Counted from the first letter of the stretch, positions 1-11,198 are shown. The stretch: 64,000 nt of DNA from Cannabis sativa (GCF_029168945.1 NC_083601.1:36383660-36447659), one strand, 5' to 3'. Made by a program: numbers and translations. The notes: a model not told the origin generated them from the sequence alone.

Positions 1-1804
1 GTATTAGATATAAGTATGATATTGGTTATTTTCTTAGTCTAGCAGTGGAGATATGAGTTTCCGATTTAGAGTAACGGTGCAACATTTCACTACATGCTGT
101 GAAATTTTAACGAAATAAGTTGAAAAATATATCTTTTTTGTATTCATTAATAAAAAATATTCTCATATTATATTTTATTGAAATATACCCACTTTTTTAA
201 ATGATTTACCCAATGTACTTTCTCAGTCTCTACTTAAGTCTAGTGTATAATTTATATTAACCTAACGAGTCTAATTGAGACATCATCTATAAAAGTGTAT
301 ATCTTTAAAAATATAAAAATAGAGATAAAAATTAAAATAAGTAAAGTAAAATGAATAATGTAATTTTCTCAATTTTAACACTATTACATTTTAAGGTTAC
401 ATTAAAATGTAATATTAATAGTGTTTGATTTTGATTCTATACTAAATTGTTGTATAACTTTTTTTTTCTTCAATTCTAACATTTATTTTAATTTTTTTTT
501 TTTAAAAATAATGAATTATACGTTTACAGTATATATAACTATATCATAAATTAATTATTATGGATTATTTATTATTAATGTAAATAATATAAAATATGAA
601 ATTTTTTAAGCATTAAATTATTAAAATTGTTGTACCTTAAATAATAAATTTTAAGAAAAATTACGGTATAAGTCTTTAAAAAGTTTACTCTGATGCTAAT
701 AAGTTCTCAATCTCAAAAAATTGCAGCAATAGTCCCCAAGTTTAAGATTCTTAGTCTGTTGGTCCATATTTATTTTAACAGATCTGTTAGTAGATCTGTT
801 AGTTGCTAATAAAAATATCACATGTTATGAGGCATAAGTCACAAAAAGTTTACTTTAATGTAAATAAGTCCTCAATCTCGAAAAATTACAGTAATAGTCT
901 TCAAGCTCAAGATTCTCAGTAGGTGCCCAATTTAACAACTCTGCTTATAGTTTTTAAAATTACCATGTGTTGAATACTTATTCGTCCACATCATAAAAAT
1001 TATTTAAATAAATAAATAACAACTTCTACAATTCACCACCCATTCCTTTGGTGGTGGAGGCTTGCTGCTGACTAGTATCATCCCTTCATCTCCACTTTCT
1101 TCCTCAATATTACATCCTACAATCTCAAAAAACCAATTAAACAAAAAAAGCCTATAAAGCCTTAAATCGATGCACCTTGCTCCGACCCTTTCCTGAATCA
1201 GGATCTTGGAGAGTGATGAATCTTTTGATTTTTTCTTTCATAGTTTTCAAGAAATCAAAAGATATGGAGAGAGTATACAGTAGACAAAGAGAGATGTGGG
1301 TAGTGGCGTGTGGTGGGTTTTGGTGGGCGATAGAACTTATTAAGACTCAACAAGTTAGGTTAGGAGAAAACTAGACAAAGAAGAAAAAAAATTAGAAAAG
1401 ATAAAAAAAAAATAATTAAATAGTACTTTGTTTATTTTTAATTAAAATTATAATTTAGATCAATAAAATATTAACAAGAGAATGTTTTTGAGAGCAATAA
1501 ATAGATCGGTTAAATTAAGTAGCTATGAACAAAAGAATATACACCAAATTCACCATCTCTAATGTAAATAGTGAACAAAATTAATAAAGAATGTACACCA
1601 AAATAGTACCACGGTCCCAAGATGACCCCAGAAGTCATGGACTCAATGCAAATTGCAAACCTAAAGCATAATTTGGACTGAAACGATGTCATGTATTTTG
1701 ATGTATATTTTGATTTTATAAATTATTACTCATTATTATTAAAGTAATTTATAGCTTCAAATCAAATGTACTTATTATTTGAAGCATTTAATAAATTAAA
1801 GTAA
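1..1804. other. AT-rich intergenic stretch with one diverged direct repeat
   Basis: No coding region is supported here; the short ORFs at 1177-1374 and 1510-1692 have no recognisable family. The only structure I see is a diverged direct repeat of about 90 bp at roughly 664-757 and 829-920. Both copies read 'ataagtc...aaaagtttact...aataagt...tcaatctc' and are followed by 'agattct.agt'. Such pieces are typical of decayed MITE ends, but no family can be assigned. Confidence 0.5.
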
Positions 1805-1813
1805 TTTATATAT
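1805..1813. repeat. 9-bp target-site duplication, left copy (MULE)
   Basis: TTTATATAT directly before the left TIR, identical to 12145-12153 directly after the right TIR. Nine base pairs is the standard duplication length of Mutator-like elements. It is AT-rich, so chance identity is possible, but it sits exactly at both TIR ends. Confidence 0.85.
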
Positions 1814-1945
1814 GGGAAATTTGATAATTTATGCTAAAAAATTAGATAGGGTGTTTAATTATACCCAATTATTACACATAAAAAAACTATACCTATCTTT
1901 TAATTATCTTCCAAAAATACCCCTGTCTTTTCAAACTTCTCACAT
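1814..1945 (+). repeat. MULE left terminal inverted repeat
   Basis: Starts GGGAAATTTGATAATTTATG. Its landmarks recur in order in the reverse complement of the right end: 'ggaaattTGA.a.ttTATGCt.aaaa', 'taattataCC', 'aaCTAT.CC..TCTTTTAAT', 'CCaaaAaTgcCCct'. The similarity continues about 120-150 bp and then fades into a C-rich, CT-rich subterminal zone (about 1945-2254) that probably holds the promoter and 5' leader of the ULP1 gene. Confidence 0.85.
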
Positions 1946-2777
1946 TCCCTCTAACTCTATTCTCTCTCTTCTACATTCTCTCTCTTCATTCCCTCTCCCC
2001 ACCGACGCTGCAAACAACAACCACACCAGACGACCAAACAACCAAAATCGCAGTCGACCACCAAACAACCACCAGACGACCAGGAACCCACAAACCCACA
2101 AACCCACGAACCCACGACGACGACGACGAACCCACGGGCACGAACCGAACCCTTGAACCCAGACGAACCCTCGAACCCACTCCAATCGACCCCATCGACG
2201 GACGCCCGAGCGAACAAGGAGACCCAGTCGAATCCCACGAACATAGCAATCCAGGTTAGTTTTCGTGGAATTTTTCTTTGAATTTTCTTCTTTAAAATGC
2301 ATACATTTGTGGTTGAATCTGGTATTGAATTGAAAGTTGTTATTTTGTATGTTTTTTGGGGATAATTTGTGCAATAAAACTGTGGGATGAATGTGGGTTT
2401 CGAACAATAGATTTTTCTGGGTTTTTAGGTTATTGTGCGATTTTATGCGATTCTATGTGCGCTTTTGTGCGACGTATCTGGAGTCTGTACATGTGTTTTT
2501 GTGTTTTTGCGACTTTTGTGCGATTTATGTGCGATCTTGTGCGATTAAGTTGTAGACTTTCTGTGTTGGGTATGTTAAGCGATATTATGCGATGTTGTGC
2601 GATTTTGAGCGATTTATAGAATGTGGTCAAGGTCTTGAATTTTTAGCGACATTATGCGATTTATTTGCGACTTATTGTGCGATTTTACTGACATCAGAAA
2701 TTTCCAAGTGTTACCCACACGACCCACACGAGACCCACTCCGAGGAGAAATCGTCCCAAGCACAATCCACGAACCAG
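1946..2777 (+). other. Leader region of the ULP1 gene: probable non-coding exons 1 and 2
   Basis: A C/A-rich leader with repeated 'acgaaccca' units ends at a good donor (ccag/gttagt, exon end 2254). A GCGA-rich intron follows to an acceptor (acatcag, 2697). A second leader exon is 2698-2777 (80 nt), ending at donor ccag/gtatgg. The next acceptor is immediately before the ATG at 4060. Leader exons with 'cacgaacc' repeats appear non-coding. The splice sites are inferred from consensus only. Confidence 0.5.
2255..2697 (+). repeat. GCGA motif array A (intron 1 of the ULP1 gene)
   Basis: From about 2420 on, the motif (t/a)tGCGA(t/c)tt recurs irregularly every 10-25 bases, always with GCGA on the plus (sense) strand. 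It is a field of a short motif rather than a clean tandem repeat. Confidence 0.8.
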
Positions 2778-3105
2778 GTATGGGCTAAACTTAACTTTTT
2801 TTTTGCAATTTATCATATACATTGTGCATCTGTGATATAACTGAAATGTATTTGTTTAAATTTATCAATTTTAGAGTTTGGGGAAGAAACTGAGTTTAGG
2901 GAGATAGATTTTGGGGTTTTTTTTATTTTGTGCGATTTCTGTGCGATTATGTGCGATTTCAAAGCGACATGTAGGAAGAACTTTTATCAATTCTGGAAAA
3001 AATTGAAAAATAGCGACGTTTCACGATTAAGTTAGCGACATATAGCGACATTAATGTAACTTTTATTTATTCAGTGAAAAGTCGATATTTAGCGACGTTT
3101 AACGA

Positions 3106-3432
3106 TTACATTTGCGACTCAAAGCGAAGTGTAGCCTTGCAATATTTGCATAGAGATCCAGGCTTCACCTGTTTACCATTTAGATAACCTAACTTGCAGC
3201 GACGGCAGCCTTCGGGGAACCCTGGTGGTGGAGCCGGCCATACACCTGTTTTGTTAAATTTTTTTTCAAGTTTTAGAAACCTCCACTCGTTCATAAGCCG
3301 TTCATTTTCAAAACGTTTCATGTCGTCAAGCACTTTTTGCATTTGAGGCGTAATTTCCCCACAATCAGGCTCCTGCTTGATCTCTTCAGGAGTAAGAATC
3401 GGATATTTGCCCTTGTTCCTTCTAGTAGACAT
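3106..3432 (-). CDS. Small CxxC-CxxC protein ORF nested antisense in the MULE
   Basis: A 108-residue ORF starting MSTRRNKGKYPIL, not recognised as a known family. Its composition is protein-like: an acidic/charged helix-prone middle (around residues 15-60), a proline-rich 'WPAPPPGFPEG' stretch, then two CxxC pairs (CRRC and CKYC about 20 residues apart), which could bind zinc. The ATG is preceded, on the minus strand, by a TATA-like box (tataaa, plus coordinates 3503-3508) about 75 bp upstream, so it may have its own promoter. It lies inside intron 2 of the ULP1 gene on the opposite strand, with GCGA arrays on both sides. The last few codons overlap the motif field, so the true C-terminus is uncertain. 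Coding status is inferred. Confidence 0.5.
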   Translation of the reverse strand: MSTRRNKGKYPILTPEEIKQEPDCGEITPQMQKVLDDMKRFENERLMNEWRFLKLEKKFNKTGVWPAPPPGFPEGCRRCKLGYLNGKQVKPGSLCKYCKATLRFESQM

Positions 3433-3502
3433 TGCTAAGAGAATTATCTTAAGAGGAAAAAAATTAAGAAAATATGTGTAACTTATGAGATAGACAATTG
3501 GC

Positions 3503-3508
3503 TTTTAT
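3503..3508 (-). promoter_or_regulatory. TATA-like box upstream of the small antisense ORF
   Basis: On the minus strand the sequence reads ctcTATAAAagcc, about 75 nt before the ATG at 3432. That would give a 5' leader of roughly 40-50 nt. Only the consensus supports it. Confidence 0.4.
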
Positions 3509-4959
3509 AGAGAAAACTAGTGGTTGGGAAGGTGGGATAATAAATGTAAAAATTGAATTACACAATTGTACACATGTTTGTCATGCAAAAAGCAATCTGG
3601 GCAATTTTCGCGACATGTCGCGATTTATGTGCGATATGTTAGCGACATAATCAAGTAGTTGGTTAGGCGGGATAATAAATGTCACATTAATTACCATTTA
3701 ATGTGGAAACGTCTTTTTATGCGATTATTGTCGATTTCTTGTGCGACTTTGTGCGATTTTATAGCTATTGTGTTTGCAATTTTTATATTTGTGCGATTTT
3801 TGTCGATTTCTTCTGCGACTTTGTGCGATTTTGTAGCTATTGTGTTTGCAATTTTTATATTTGTGCGATTTTTAGCGATTCCTTGTGCGATGGTGTGCGA
3901 TTTATATTCAAATATGTTGCCAACCAGGATTATTTCTGGTGTGCGATTAATGTGCGATTTATGTGCGAGTTTGTGCGATGTTGTATGTCATTCACTGGCT
4001 GTTATGCGATTTCTATGCGATTTCTATGCGATTAATAATCTTCCTGTTTGTATTTGCAGATGGCTCCAGAACTCATTCTCCCCTTGGCTGAGCATTTTCC
4101 TGGGCGTATCACTTACCGAGGAAATGGGTACTTTGCTTCTATTAAAGCAAAGTTTGAAGCCTTTAACCTGACCGAGAGGGTGAAGGAAACTCCTTTTGGA
4201 GTTTTTTGGAATGCGAATGAACTGAAATTCTCCGGGGTGATTGTGCATCAACTACTGTTGAGGAAAATGAAAGTGAGTGAGGTAAAGAATGATGAAGTGT
4301 GGTTTTACGTGGGTAAAACCGAGGCCAGATTTGGAAGATCTGAGTTTGGATTGATTACGGGACTGAAGATGAGCGGTGGCCCCTCGACTGAAGAATTGAA
4401 TACACTATGTGAGTCTGATCGGATATTGCGGGACTACCTCAATAATGCCAAACGGGTCACTTTCAAAACCCTTTGGCTAGCTTTTGAGGCGTGCGATGTG
4501 GCCGACGACGTGTACAAGCTGGGGCTGTGTGCATTTGTTGAAGGAGTGCTTCTATCTAGGGCTGAGGGTGTTTACATATGGTCGGATATGCTGAAGTTGG
4601 TAGAAAACGAGGAGAAGTTCTTCGAATATCCGTGGGGCCTTCTTTCATATCAGAAGTTGTTGTCATCCACAGCCAAAAGTATGACTGACCTGAGGAAGAA
4701 CTACCTTGATAAATCTACTAAGGATAAGAAGAAAGGGAAGAAGGAGAAAAAAATTACTCAACCAGAGGCGAAGTACAATGTCTACGGATATGCACCGGCG
4801 CTACAATACTGGGCCTTTGAGGTGATGCAGGATTTGGGGAAGAAGTACGGGCAGTGCAGAGGGACTAGATTCCCTCGAATGTTGAATTGGAGCACCCCCA
4901 ACACAGTTACGAAACATGATGTCAAGCAACCTGATGTCGCTACCCTATTCGAGAAAAGG

Positions 4960-5381
4960 GTATGCCAATCTGACTTTCTTTGTTGTTTTGGTATTTCTTT
5001 TGCTAAATTGTGCTTTACAACGATTTTATGCGATTTTAATGCGATTTTTGTGCGATTTAAACATGTTTTTCATTTGCCTCTGTTTCATTTAGCGAGTTTA
5101 TGCGATATCAATGCGATTTTTGTGCGAGTTAGACCTATTTCATTTGCAACTGTTTTATTTTGCGAGTTTATGCGATTTTCATGCGATTATTGTGCGATTT
5201 CACTATGCTGAGTAGGATTCTGCTATTATTCTGCTATTTTCTGCGATGTTATGCGACTTTGTTGCGATTTTTGGGCGAGTTTAATATGCTTTTTGTGTTT
5301 TAAACAAACCTGATCTTTTCTGCGATTTTATGCGACGTGTGTGCGATTTTTGTGCGATAATTAATATATATTTTTTTCCAG
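4960..5381 (+). repeat. GCGA motif array C (intron 3 of the ULP1 gene)
   Basis: I count 19 GCGA and no TCGC in this 422-base intron. Typical spellings are tatGCGAtttt, tgtGCGAtttt and GCGAgttta. A unit 'GCGAgtttatGCGAt...atGCGAtt.ttgtGCGAg/t' recurs at about 5092-5130 and 5160-5200. The neighbouring exons hold only a few scattered GCGA. Confidence 0.85.
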
Positions 5382-6347
5382 ATGGTTGTTCTTCAAATTC
5401 TGTATCCTAGGAATTGGGAGGTGGACTATTGGAAGAGCAATTGTGAGGGTGAGGTCCCCACGGTGGAAATGGGGTTGGATGAGGTCGAAGAAACGCAAGT
5501 CGGGGCGCAAGATTCGACCGCATTCCAGACCCAAGCCGAACGGGTGGCGGATTATGTGAAAAAGTCCAAAATTATTCCACCATCCCCACCCAAAGAAGCA
5601 CCAGACGCCTCCACATCTGCCACCGTGCCCCCAACGCCTGCCACTGTGCCCCCAAGCTCTGCTCCAGCCAATGACTCCAACTACCTCTTGTTGGCTAAGA
5701 GGTTGGAGAAGGTAGAAGCGCAACAAGTTGCGATTCTGACTGCGCAGACTGAGATGAAGGCTGACTTCAAGAGAAGTCAGAAAGAGATGAAGAATCTTAT
5801 CATGGATCAAATTGCGACCGTGATAAGTTTGTTACAGAAGCAGCCTTCGGAGCCGACACAACCATCAGGGCCGGCACAGCAATCAGACCCCACACCATCA
5901 GACACGGCAGAGCCATTACAGACGGTACATCCATCACCGCCGACATATGATGATGATGATGATGTCTACCCAGAAGATTGGCAACCTGACGCATGTGACG
6001 TTCCTTCTACTCCTGCAAACGCCATTGTCATTTCGCTGGGTGATACTGAATCTCAGGATGTGGAAGAGTTGCAGGGGCCACCAGATGGAGTGGAGTTCTG
6101 TAGGCTTAGGCGAAAGCGCAAGCCGGTTTTCTTGAATGACTACACTGCTGGGAAGAAGAAACAACGACATGGGCCCGTGGTAGTAGACACCCTGAAACCG
6201 GCGGACGCCCGGCTGTTAAAATTCTTCCAGAAGTGGATCACTTATGCTAGGGACAATGGCCGTCCTAGGGATGTTCACCTTTGGCGAAGCCACTAGATCG
6301 TGGTTCGTGAAGTTGATGGTCTTTTGAACGAATGGCTCGAAGATGCT

Positions 6348-6661
6348 GTAAGTTATTTCTTAACAGAATTAATTTATTGTGTTTTTTATTGTTTGTGCGA
6401 CTTATATGCGACTTACATGCGATTTATATGCGATTTATACTTATTGTATATGTAATCTGGTTTATGCGACTTTATGCGATTTAAGTGCGATGTGCTTGCG
6501 ATTATAAACTGATTTATGTTGGTTCGCGATTACTGTGCGATTTTTGTGCGATTGTTGTGCGATTATTTGAAACAATTTTGGTAATTTGCTGTGCGATTTC
6601 CTGCGATTCGTTGTGCGACTTTTATGCGACTTCTTTCTAACTGTTTTCATTTGGAACACAG
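6348..6661 (+). repeat. GCGA motif array D (intron 4 of the ULP1 gene)
   Basis: Sixteen GCGA motifs on the plus strand between about 6395 and 6635, in four loose groups of four; only one TCGC (inside 'ttcgcgatt'). Same spelling preferences as array C. Confidence 0.85.
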
Positions 6662-7615
6662 CAAATTGATGCCATGGCGCACTTATTGAGAAGAAGACGG
6701 ACCCTGTACCCAGAAGTCTACACCCGAAAAGGTGTAGTTTTGGACACATCTGCTCCACAGTTCTTTTCCATGTTTTGGAATATGTGTGAGGGTGACAGGG
6801 GCAAGATCAAATGGGATGAGAGCGTCATGAGTTACGTGCAGGGGATACCGCACAGATACTTGCCATGTTGGGAGAAGCAGGAGTACATATACTTTGTGTT
6901 GCACCTTCCCAAAGAGCGCCACTGGGTGGCAGTTGAGGTGGATATCGAGAACTGGGAGATCATTGTATATGATTCTGATATCGGTGCCACCGTTGAGGCA
7001 GCCATGGAGTCATATTTGAAGCCTTACAGCGAGCTCTTTGCAAATCTAATTCGAGATAGCGGTTATTTCCAATACAATAATTATGTACATCCGGTGGAGT
7101 TGGGCGATCTCAGTCAGCTCCTACCCCTCCATTATAGACGAGCTACCTCGGAGGTTGTACCACAAACGAACGACGGTGAATCTCTTTTTCTTTTGTATAT
7201 TTTGAGTAATTTATTTAATTTTGCACTCCATTATGAATTACTTAACTTAATTGTTGCTAATATTTAGTTTTTTTTTTAGTGGCAATTGTGGAATGTATGC
7301 CATGGAGCACATTGAGCACTTGATGCTGGATCGGTCGTTGGAGCATGTGCATGATGATAACATGCTCACCTTTAGACATAGGTGGTGTGTGGACCTATTT
7401 TACCAGAACTTAACGTGGTAGTTTTTTGTAGGTTTTTGCAATGTTAATCTTGTACACATAAACTCCCCTTTTGTAATTGTATTATAATCTCACCAAATTT
7501 ATATATAACAAGTAAATTTAAAGCTATTTAAATTGTTGCTTATATCAATTTATTTCTTTTTTAAATTTTTCATAAATCCTGTGAGAAGATGACTTCTTGA
7601 TAAATTATTTCACTA

Positions 7616-8065
7616 GGAATCGCATTAAAATCGCACATTCATCGCGCATATAATCGCCAAAATACACAAACTAACAAATCTAGATTAGTTCACATCGCAG
7701 AAAAATCGCACCATAATCGCACAATGTCGCCAAAAATACAGAACCAAAGCAAACTCAAAAACAGGATCCTGTCAGTTAACATCGCACAAAAATCGCACCA
7801 TAATCGCAAAATGTCGCCAAAAATACAGAACCAAAGCAAACTCAAAAACAGGATCCTGTCAGTTAACATCGCACAAAAATCGCACCATAATCGCAAAAAT
7901 ATCGCCAGACACTACAGAAACGAGCAACCAAAAAACAAGATCCTATCAAGATCCTGTCAGTTAACATCGCACAAAAATCGCACAATAATCACAGGATATC
8001 GCCAAAAAAACAAAACAAACTACAAACTAGCTCCTGTCAGTTACAAATCGCACAGTAATCGCATA
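7616..8065 (-). repeat. GCGA motif array E with an 87-bp tandem repeat (3' of MURA)
   Basis: Here the motif is inverted (aaTCGCac on plus, GCGA on minus), matching the direction of the MURA gene that ends at 8179. Two nearly identical 87-bp units occupy about 7693-7866; each ends in 'aggatcctgtcagttaac'. Further degenerate partial copies continue to about 8065. The region probably lies in the 3' untranslated part or a 3' intron of MURA. It is not a CRISPR array. Confidence 0.75.
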
Positions 8066-8178
8066 ATGTCGCCTAAAATGGGTAAACAAACCAAAAAATT
8101 ATTAATCTAGGAGAAAAAAGCACAATATCCAACAACCAGCAATACAACACATATTCATTTAAAAATTGGAGAAATGGT

Positions 8179-11100
8179 TCAAACTCGAGCTTTGCATGTA
8201 GCTCTGTTGTGCCCTGAACCGTGACATAGCGAACAATGACGAGGTTCCACTACCACCTGACCACTAGAAGGTCGACGCTTCGTCGGTCTTCTACCTGCAT
8301 TGCTCTTCCTAGGCCGACCTACTGGTTTTTTCTCCACTGGTACCCCGATTCTTATGTTCTTGATATGTTCCGGTAGTACCCACTCATCCTCCTCGCCAAC
8401 AATATTAATTGTGGCATCGTAGGTTTTCTTCCACGTTTCTTTAGTGTAATATGGAGAGCAAAGTGTGTACACGCTCACATTCTGACTAACTTCGCGGCAC
8501 ATGCATGTGGACAAGGGATTTTCAGCATTTGGAAAAGTCCGCAAGTGCATGTTCTCTCCACTAAGTTCACATCACCACCTCTCTCACCTTGAGGACTCGT
8601 ACCAACGTTGAACAATTGGGCACCATTACGAAGGACACTCCTGAACATACCATCTTTGTGTTGATCCTTTAAATCATTTTCAAAAGTAGTAGCCAAAGGA
8701 GTAGCGCACTTACTAGCCTTTTCGAGACGAGAAGCAAACCAATTTTGAAGTGTGAACCTGATGAAGTCAACCAAAATAGTTCCGGATATTTTACGAATTC
8801 TTCGTCACCTTGTTGAAGCTTTCGGCAGCGTTGCTTGTCATTATGTTGTACCGATCGCCCGGACAATAAGGACGAGCCCACTTTTCAAACCCTATTTGCT
8901 CGACGTATGTAGCAATGGCGGGGTCCATACGTTTCAGCACCTCAAAATGCCTATCACATTCCGTCTTGTTCCATGCGTAAGCTGCAAGCCATATTTGCTT
9001 GTTGCATACATCAGTCTTAAACTTGTGATTGACATTCATAGTAATATGCTTGAAGCATGCACAGTGGCATGCTTCTGGGAAAACAACATCAACAGCATGT
9101 TCAATGCTTTGATGCCTATCCGATATGAACATAAGATTTTCAACCGGACCAATGGCTTCCTTCAACTTTCGCAAGAAATACTTCCAAGAGTCATGATTCT
9201 CACTGTCAACAATTGCAAAGGCTACCGGAAACAATTGGTTGTTTGCATCGTACGCAACAGCAACTAACAGTGTTCCTCCATACTTCGTCTTCAAGAATGT
9301 TCCGTCGATACTAATCACAGGACGACAATACTTAAATCCCTTCCTACAAGCATCGAGTGACCAGAAACAGTACTTGAACCGGTTATCCTCGCTGACAATG
9401 TCAGTAATAGTGCCTGGATTATTCTGTTCCAGCATGTAGAAGTAACCATATAATTTCGTATAAGATTCTGCTGGAGTACCCCTCTTGTACATAACTGCCT
9501 TCTCTCTACATCTCCAAGCTTTCTCGTAACTCATCTTGATGCCATATTCATCAAACATATCCCTCTGAATGTCTTTTGCCTTGTAGTTAGATCCATCGGA
9601 TGTGTACTTGTTCTTAATAATGTGACCAATGACCCACGGTGCTGCTTGCCGGTGATCAGAATGTCTAGAATCCAAGTTACATGTGTGTTCGTTGTGAAAC
9701 ACAGTAACCTCAAACATGTCACAAAGTGCCTTCTTCTTCCCCCTTAATCTCCATTTACAATTTTCATCCTTACAAGTAACGTAAAACACATCAGTGCCAG
9801 ACTTACTTACCATCCACTCAAAATTATTTTTCAGTGCATACCTACCAACTACATTCTTCAATTCTTCCTTGTTTTTGTACAACTTGCCAAGATATATCTC
9901 CCCTGAAGGCGTACCACTAAGAGATGTTGTATACACATTATTTTCCTCTATGTCTTCCCTTGTCCACACAAGAGGTTTGAATTTAGTAGAAACTTCAAAT
10001 TCGGATACGGGAGCACTATTAGAAGGACACGGCCGATCGCTACTAGTTCCTGGTGTTTGGCGATTCTCCCTACGGGGGGGGGTCTTCTTTGTCGCTCTAC
10101 TTGGTTGCTTGGAGTTAGTTCCATCCTCAGGGGAGGTACATCAGCAGCCACATCATCATCCACACCCAAATCAACCACAGGATCATTGTTGTAAAAGGGA
10201 GCATCGAACTCATCTGAATGATGAAACTCGATACCCACTCTCTCATCATCTACATTAGTGCCAACTTGCTCGTCCAAACCAACCCCCAGATCAGTTTCTG
10301 GGACAAAGGTCCCAACAACACTTCTAGGGGTTACATTTCGGGGAGTCTGCTCCAAATTCACATTCTTCTTCACCTTAGTCACAAATAGTGGCAACAAGTT
10401 GTCCACACTCATTTTTGCCTTCATGCTCAAGAACACTCGTAGTTGACTATCTTTCACTAAAACCTCAGGTGGAAACTTAGTGCCTTTCATGTACATGTAA
10501 AGAACTTCTAACTTCAATTCAAACACCAAGGGGTCCACCTCCAACTCCTCATGCAAAACTTCATGCAACTTTTTCAGTGTACAGTCAATGTCCAATATCA
10601 ATGTCTTACTTTTTGAGGAATCAAATACCCAGTTGAAACCCTCCAAAGTCCAAACGCCATCATACAGTACAGGCACAAATACAGATGAATCTGTCCCAAA
10701 GAAAAACAAACAAACTTACATTTAAAAATACCATACTATATCGCACACACTATCGCACAATATCGCACAACATCGCCTTAAGCTAGCATAAAATAAACCA
10801 GTTATGATGTCGCACAATAATCGCACAACAAAGGAAAGAAATCGCATAAAGTCGCACAATATCTGGAAATCAACAAAATCGCATAACGACGCAATATAAA
10901 TCGCACACAAATCGCCAAACATTAATATCGCATATACAATCGTACAATAATCGTACAAAGTCGCCAAAATTGATCATGTCATCCCTAACCTCAGATTTCT
11001 CATGACATCGCACAACACATCGCATTATGTCGCATAAAATCGCCAAAACCAAAAAAAACCCAGAAAAACACAGACTGTTAGCCACAAACTCTACCTCCAT

Positions 11101-11198
11101 TTCAAGGACACAAAAGTCACATATTACAACTAACAACGTTCAGATCCATACAATACAACAAAAAACAACACTATTTACTAAGAAAAATACTTACCCAT
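8179..11198 (-). pseudogene. MURA-type Mutator transposase gene (frameshifted)
   Basis: Two coding exons are inferred: a tiny first exon holding ATGG (11198-11195, donor gtaagt) and a long second exon starting at 10690 (acceptor gggacag). Joined, they give a start MDSSVFVPVLYDG that runs in frame. Domain order: N-terminal PB1-like region; acidic linker; MuDR DNA-binding Cys/His region (YVTCKDENCKWRL...EHTC, about 9780-9690); DDE transposase core with SIDGTF, FISDRH and AAESFN; SWIM zinc finger (CTCGLF...CPHAC, about 8545-8495); C-terminal zinc knuckle (CSLCHGSGHNRATC, ending near 8190). Three frame breaks: at a nine-base C run on the coding strand (10074-10082), near 8794-8805, and near 8478-8486. 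Each looks like a one-base indel. Transposition activity of this copy is unlikely. Confidence 0.88.
10691..11194 (-). repeat. GCGA motif array F (intron 1 of MURA)
   Basis: About 17 TCGC on plus (GCGA on the minus, sense strand) between about 10740 and 11045, spelled aaTCGCac, tgTCGCat and similar. The intron boundaries are good GT-AG consensus sites on the minus strand. Confidence 0.8.

Larger units (their letters stand above)
2778..4059 (+). repeat. GCGA motif array B (intron 2 of the ULP1 gene)
   Basis: GCGA-rich blocks at about 2930-3130 and 3600-4035 flank the antisense ORF 3106-3432. All are in the plus orientation. In 3720-3880 a unit of about 80 bp (tgtgcgacttttgtcgatttct... tagctattgtgtttgcaattttta) is present about twice in tandem. 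A shorter 'ggataataaatgt' segment is repeated at about 3530-3550 and 3668-3682. Confidence 0.8.
4060..7421 (+). pseudogene. DUF1985 / ULP1-like cysteine protease gene of the MULE (disrupted)
   Basis: Exons by consensus: 4060-4959, 5382-6347, 6662-about 7175, 7280-7421. The ATG follows directly after an acceptor (tttgcag/ATG). Exon one encodes a DUF1985-type domain ending in the typical PWGLLSY motif, then a lysine-rich linker. Exon two is a low-complexity Pro/Ser/Thr/Gln region with an acidic DDDDD run and a basic RRKRKP patch. Exons three and four encode a ULP1/SENP C48 peptidase fold. I can see the catalytic His (ERHWVAVEVD), Asp (VYDSD), Gln (PQTND) and Cys (GNCGMYAMEH), so the active site is kept. 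Breaks: an in-frame TAG at 6294-6296, after which the same frame continues to a good donor (gatgct/gtaagt), and a one-base frame mismatch at the 7175/7280 junction. The family cleaves SUMO-like peptides; what MULE-borne copies do is unknown. Confidence 0.85.

Noticed and set aside
1940..2407. Several overlapping minus-strand ORFs (155, 95, 87 aa)
   Set aside because: Low-complexity translations of the C-rich MULE leader in different frames; no domain and no consistent frame.
7690..8110. Tandem repeat possibly CRISPR-like
   Set aside because: Repeats are adjacent without unique spacers, in a plant transposon, so a tandem array only.
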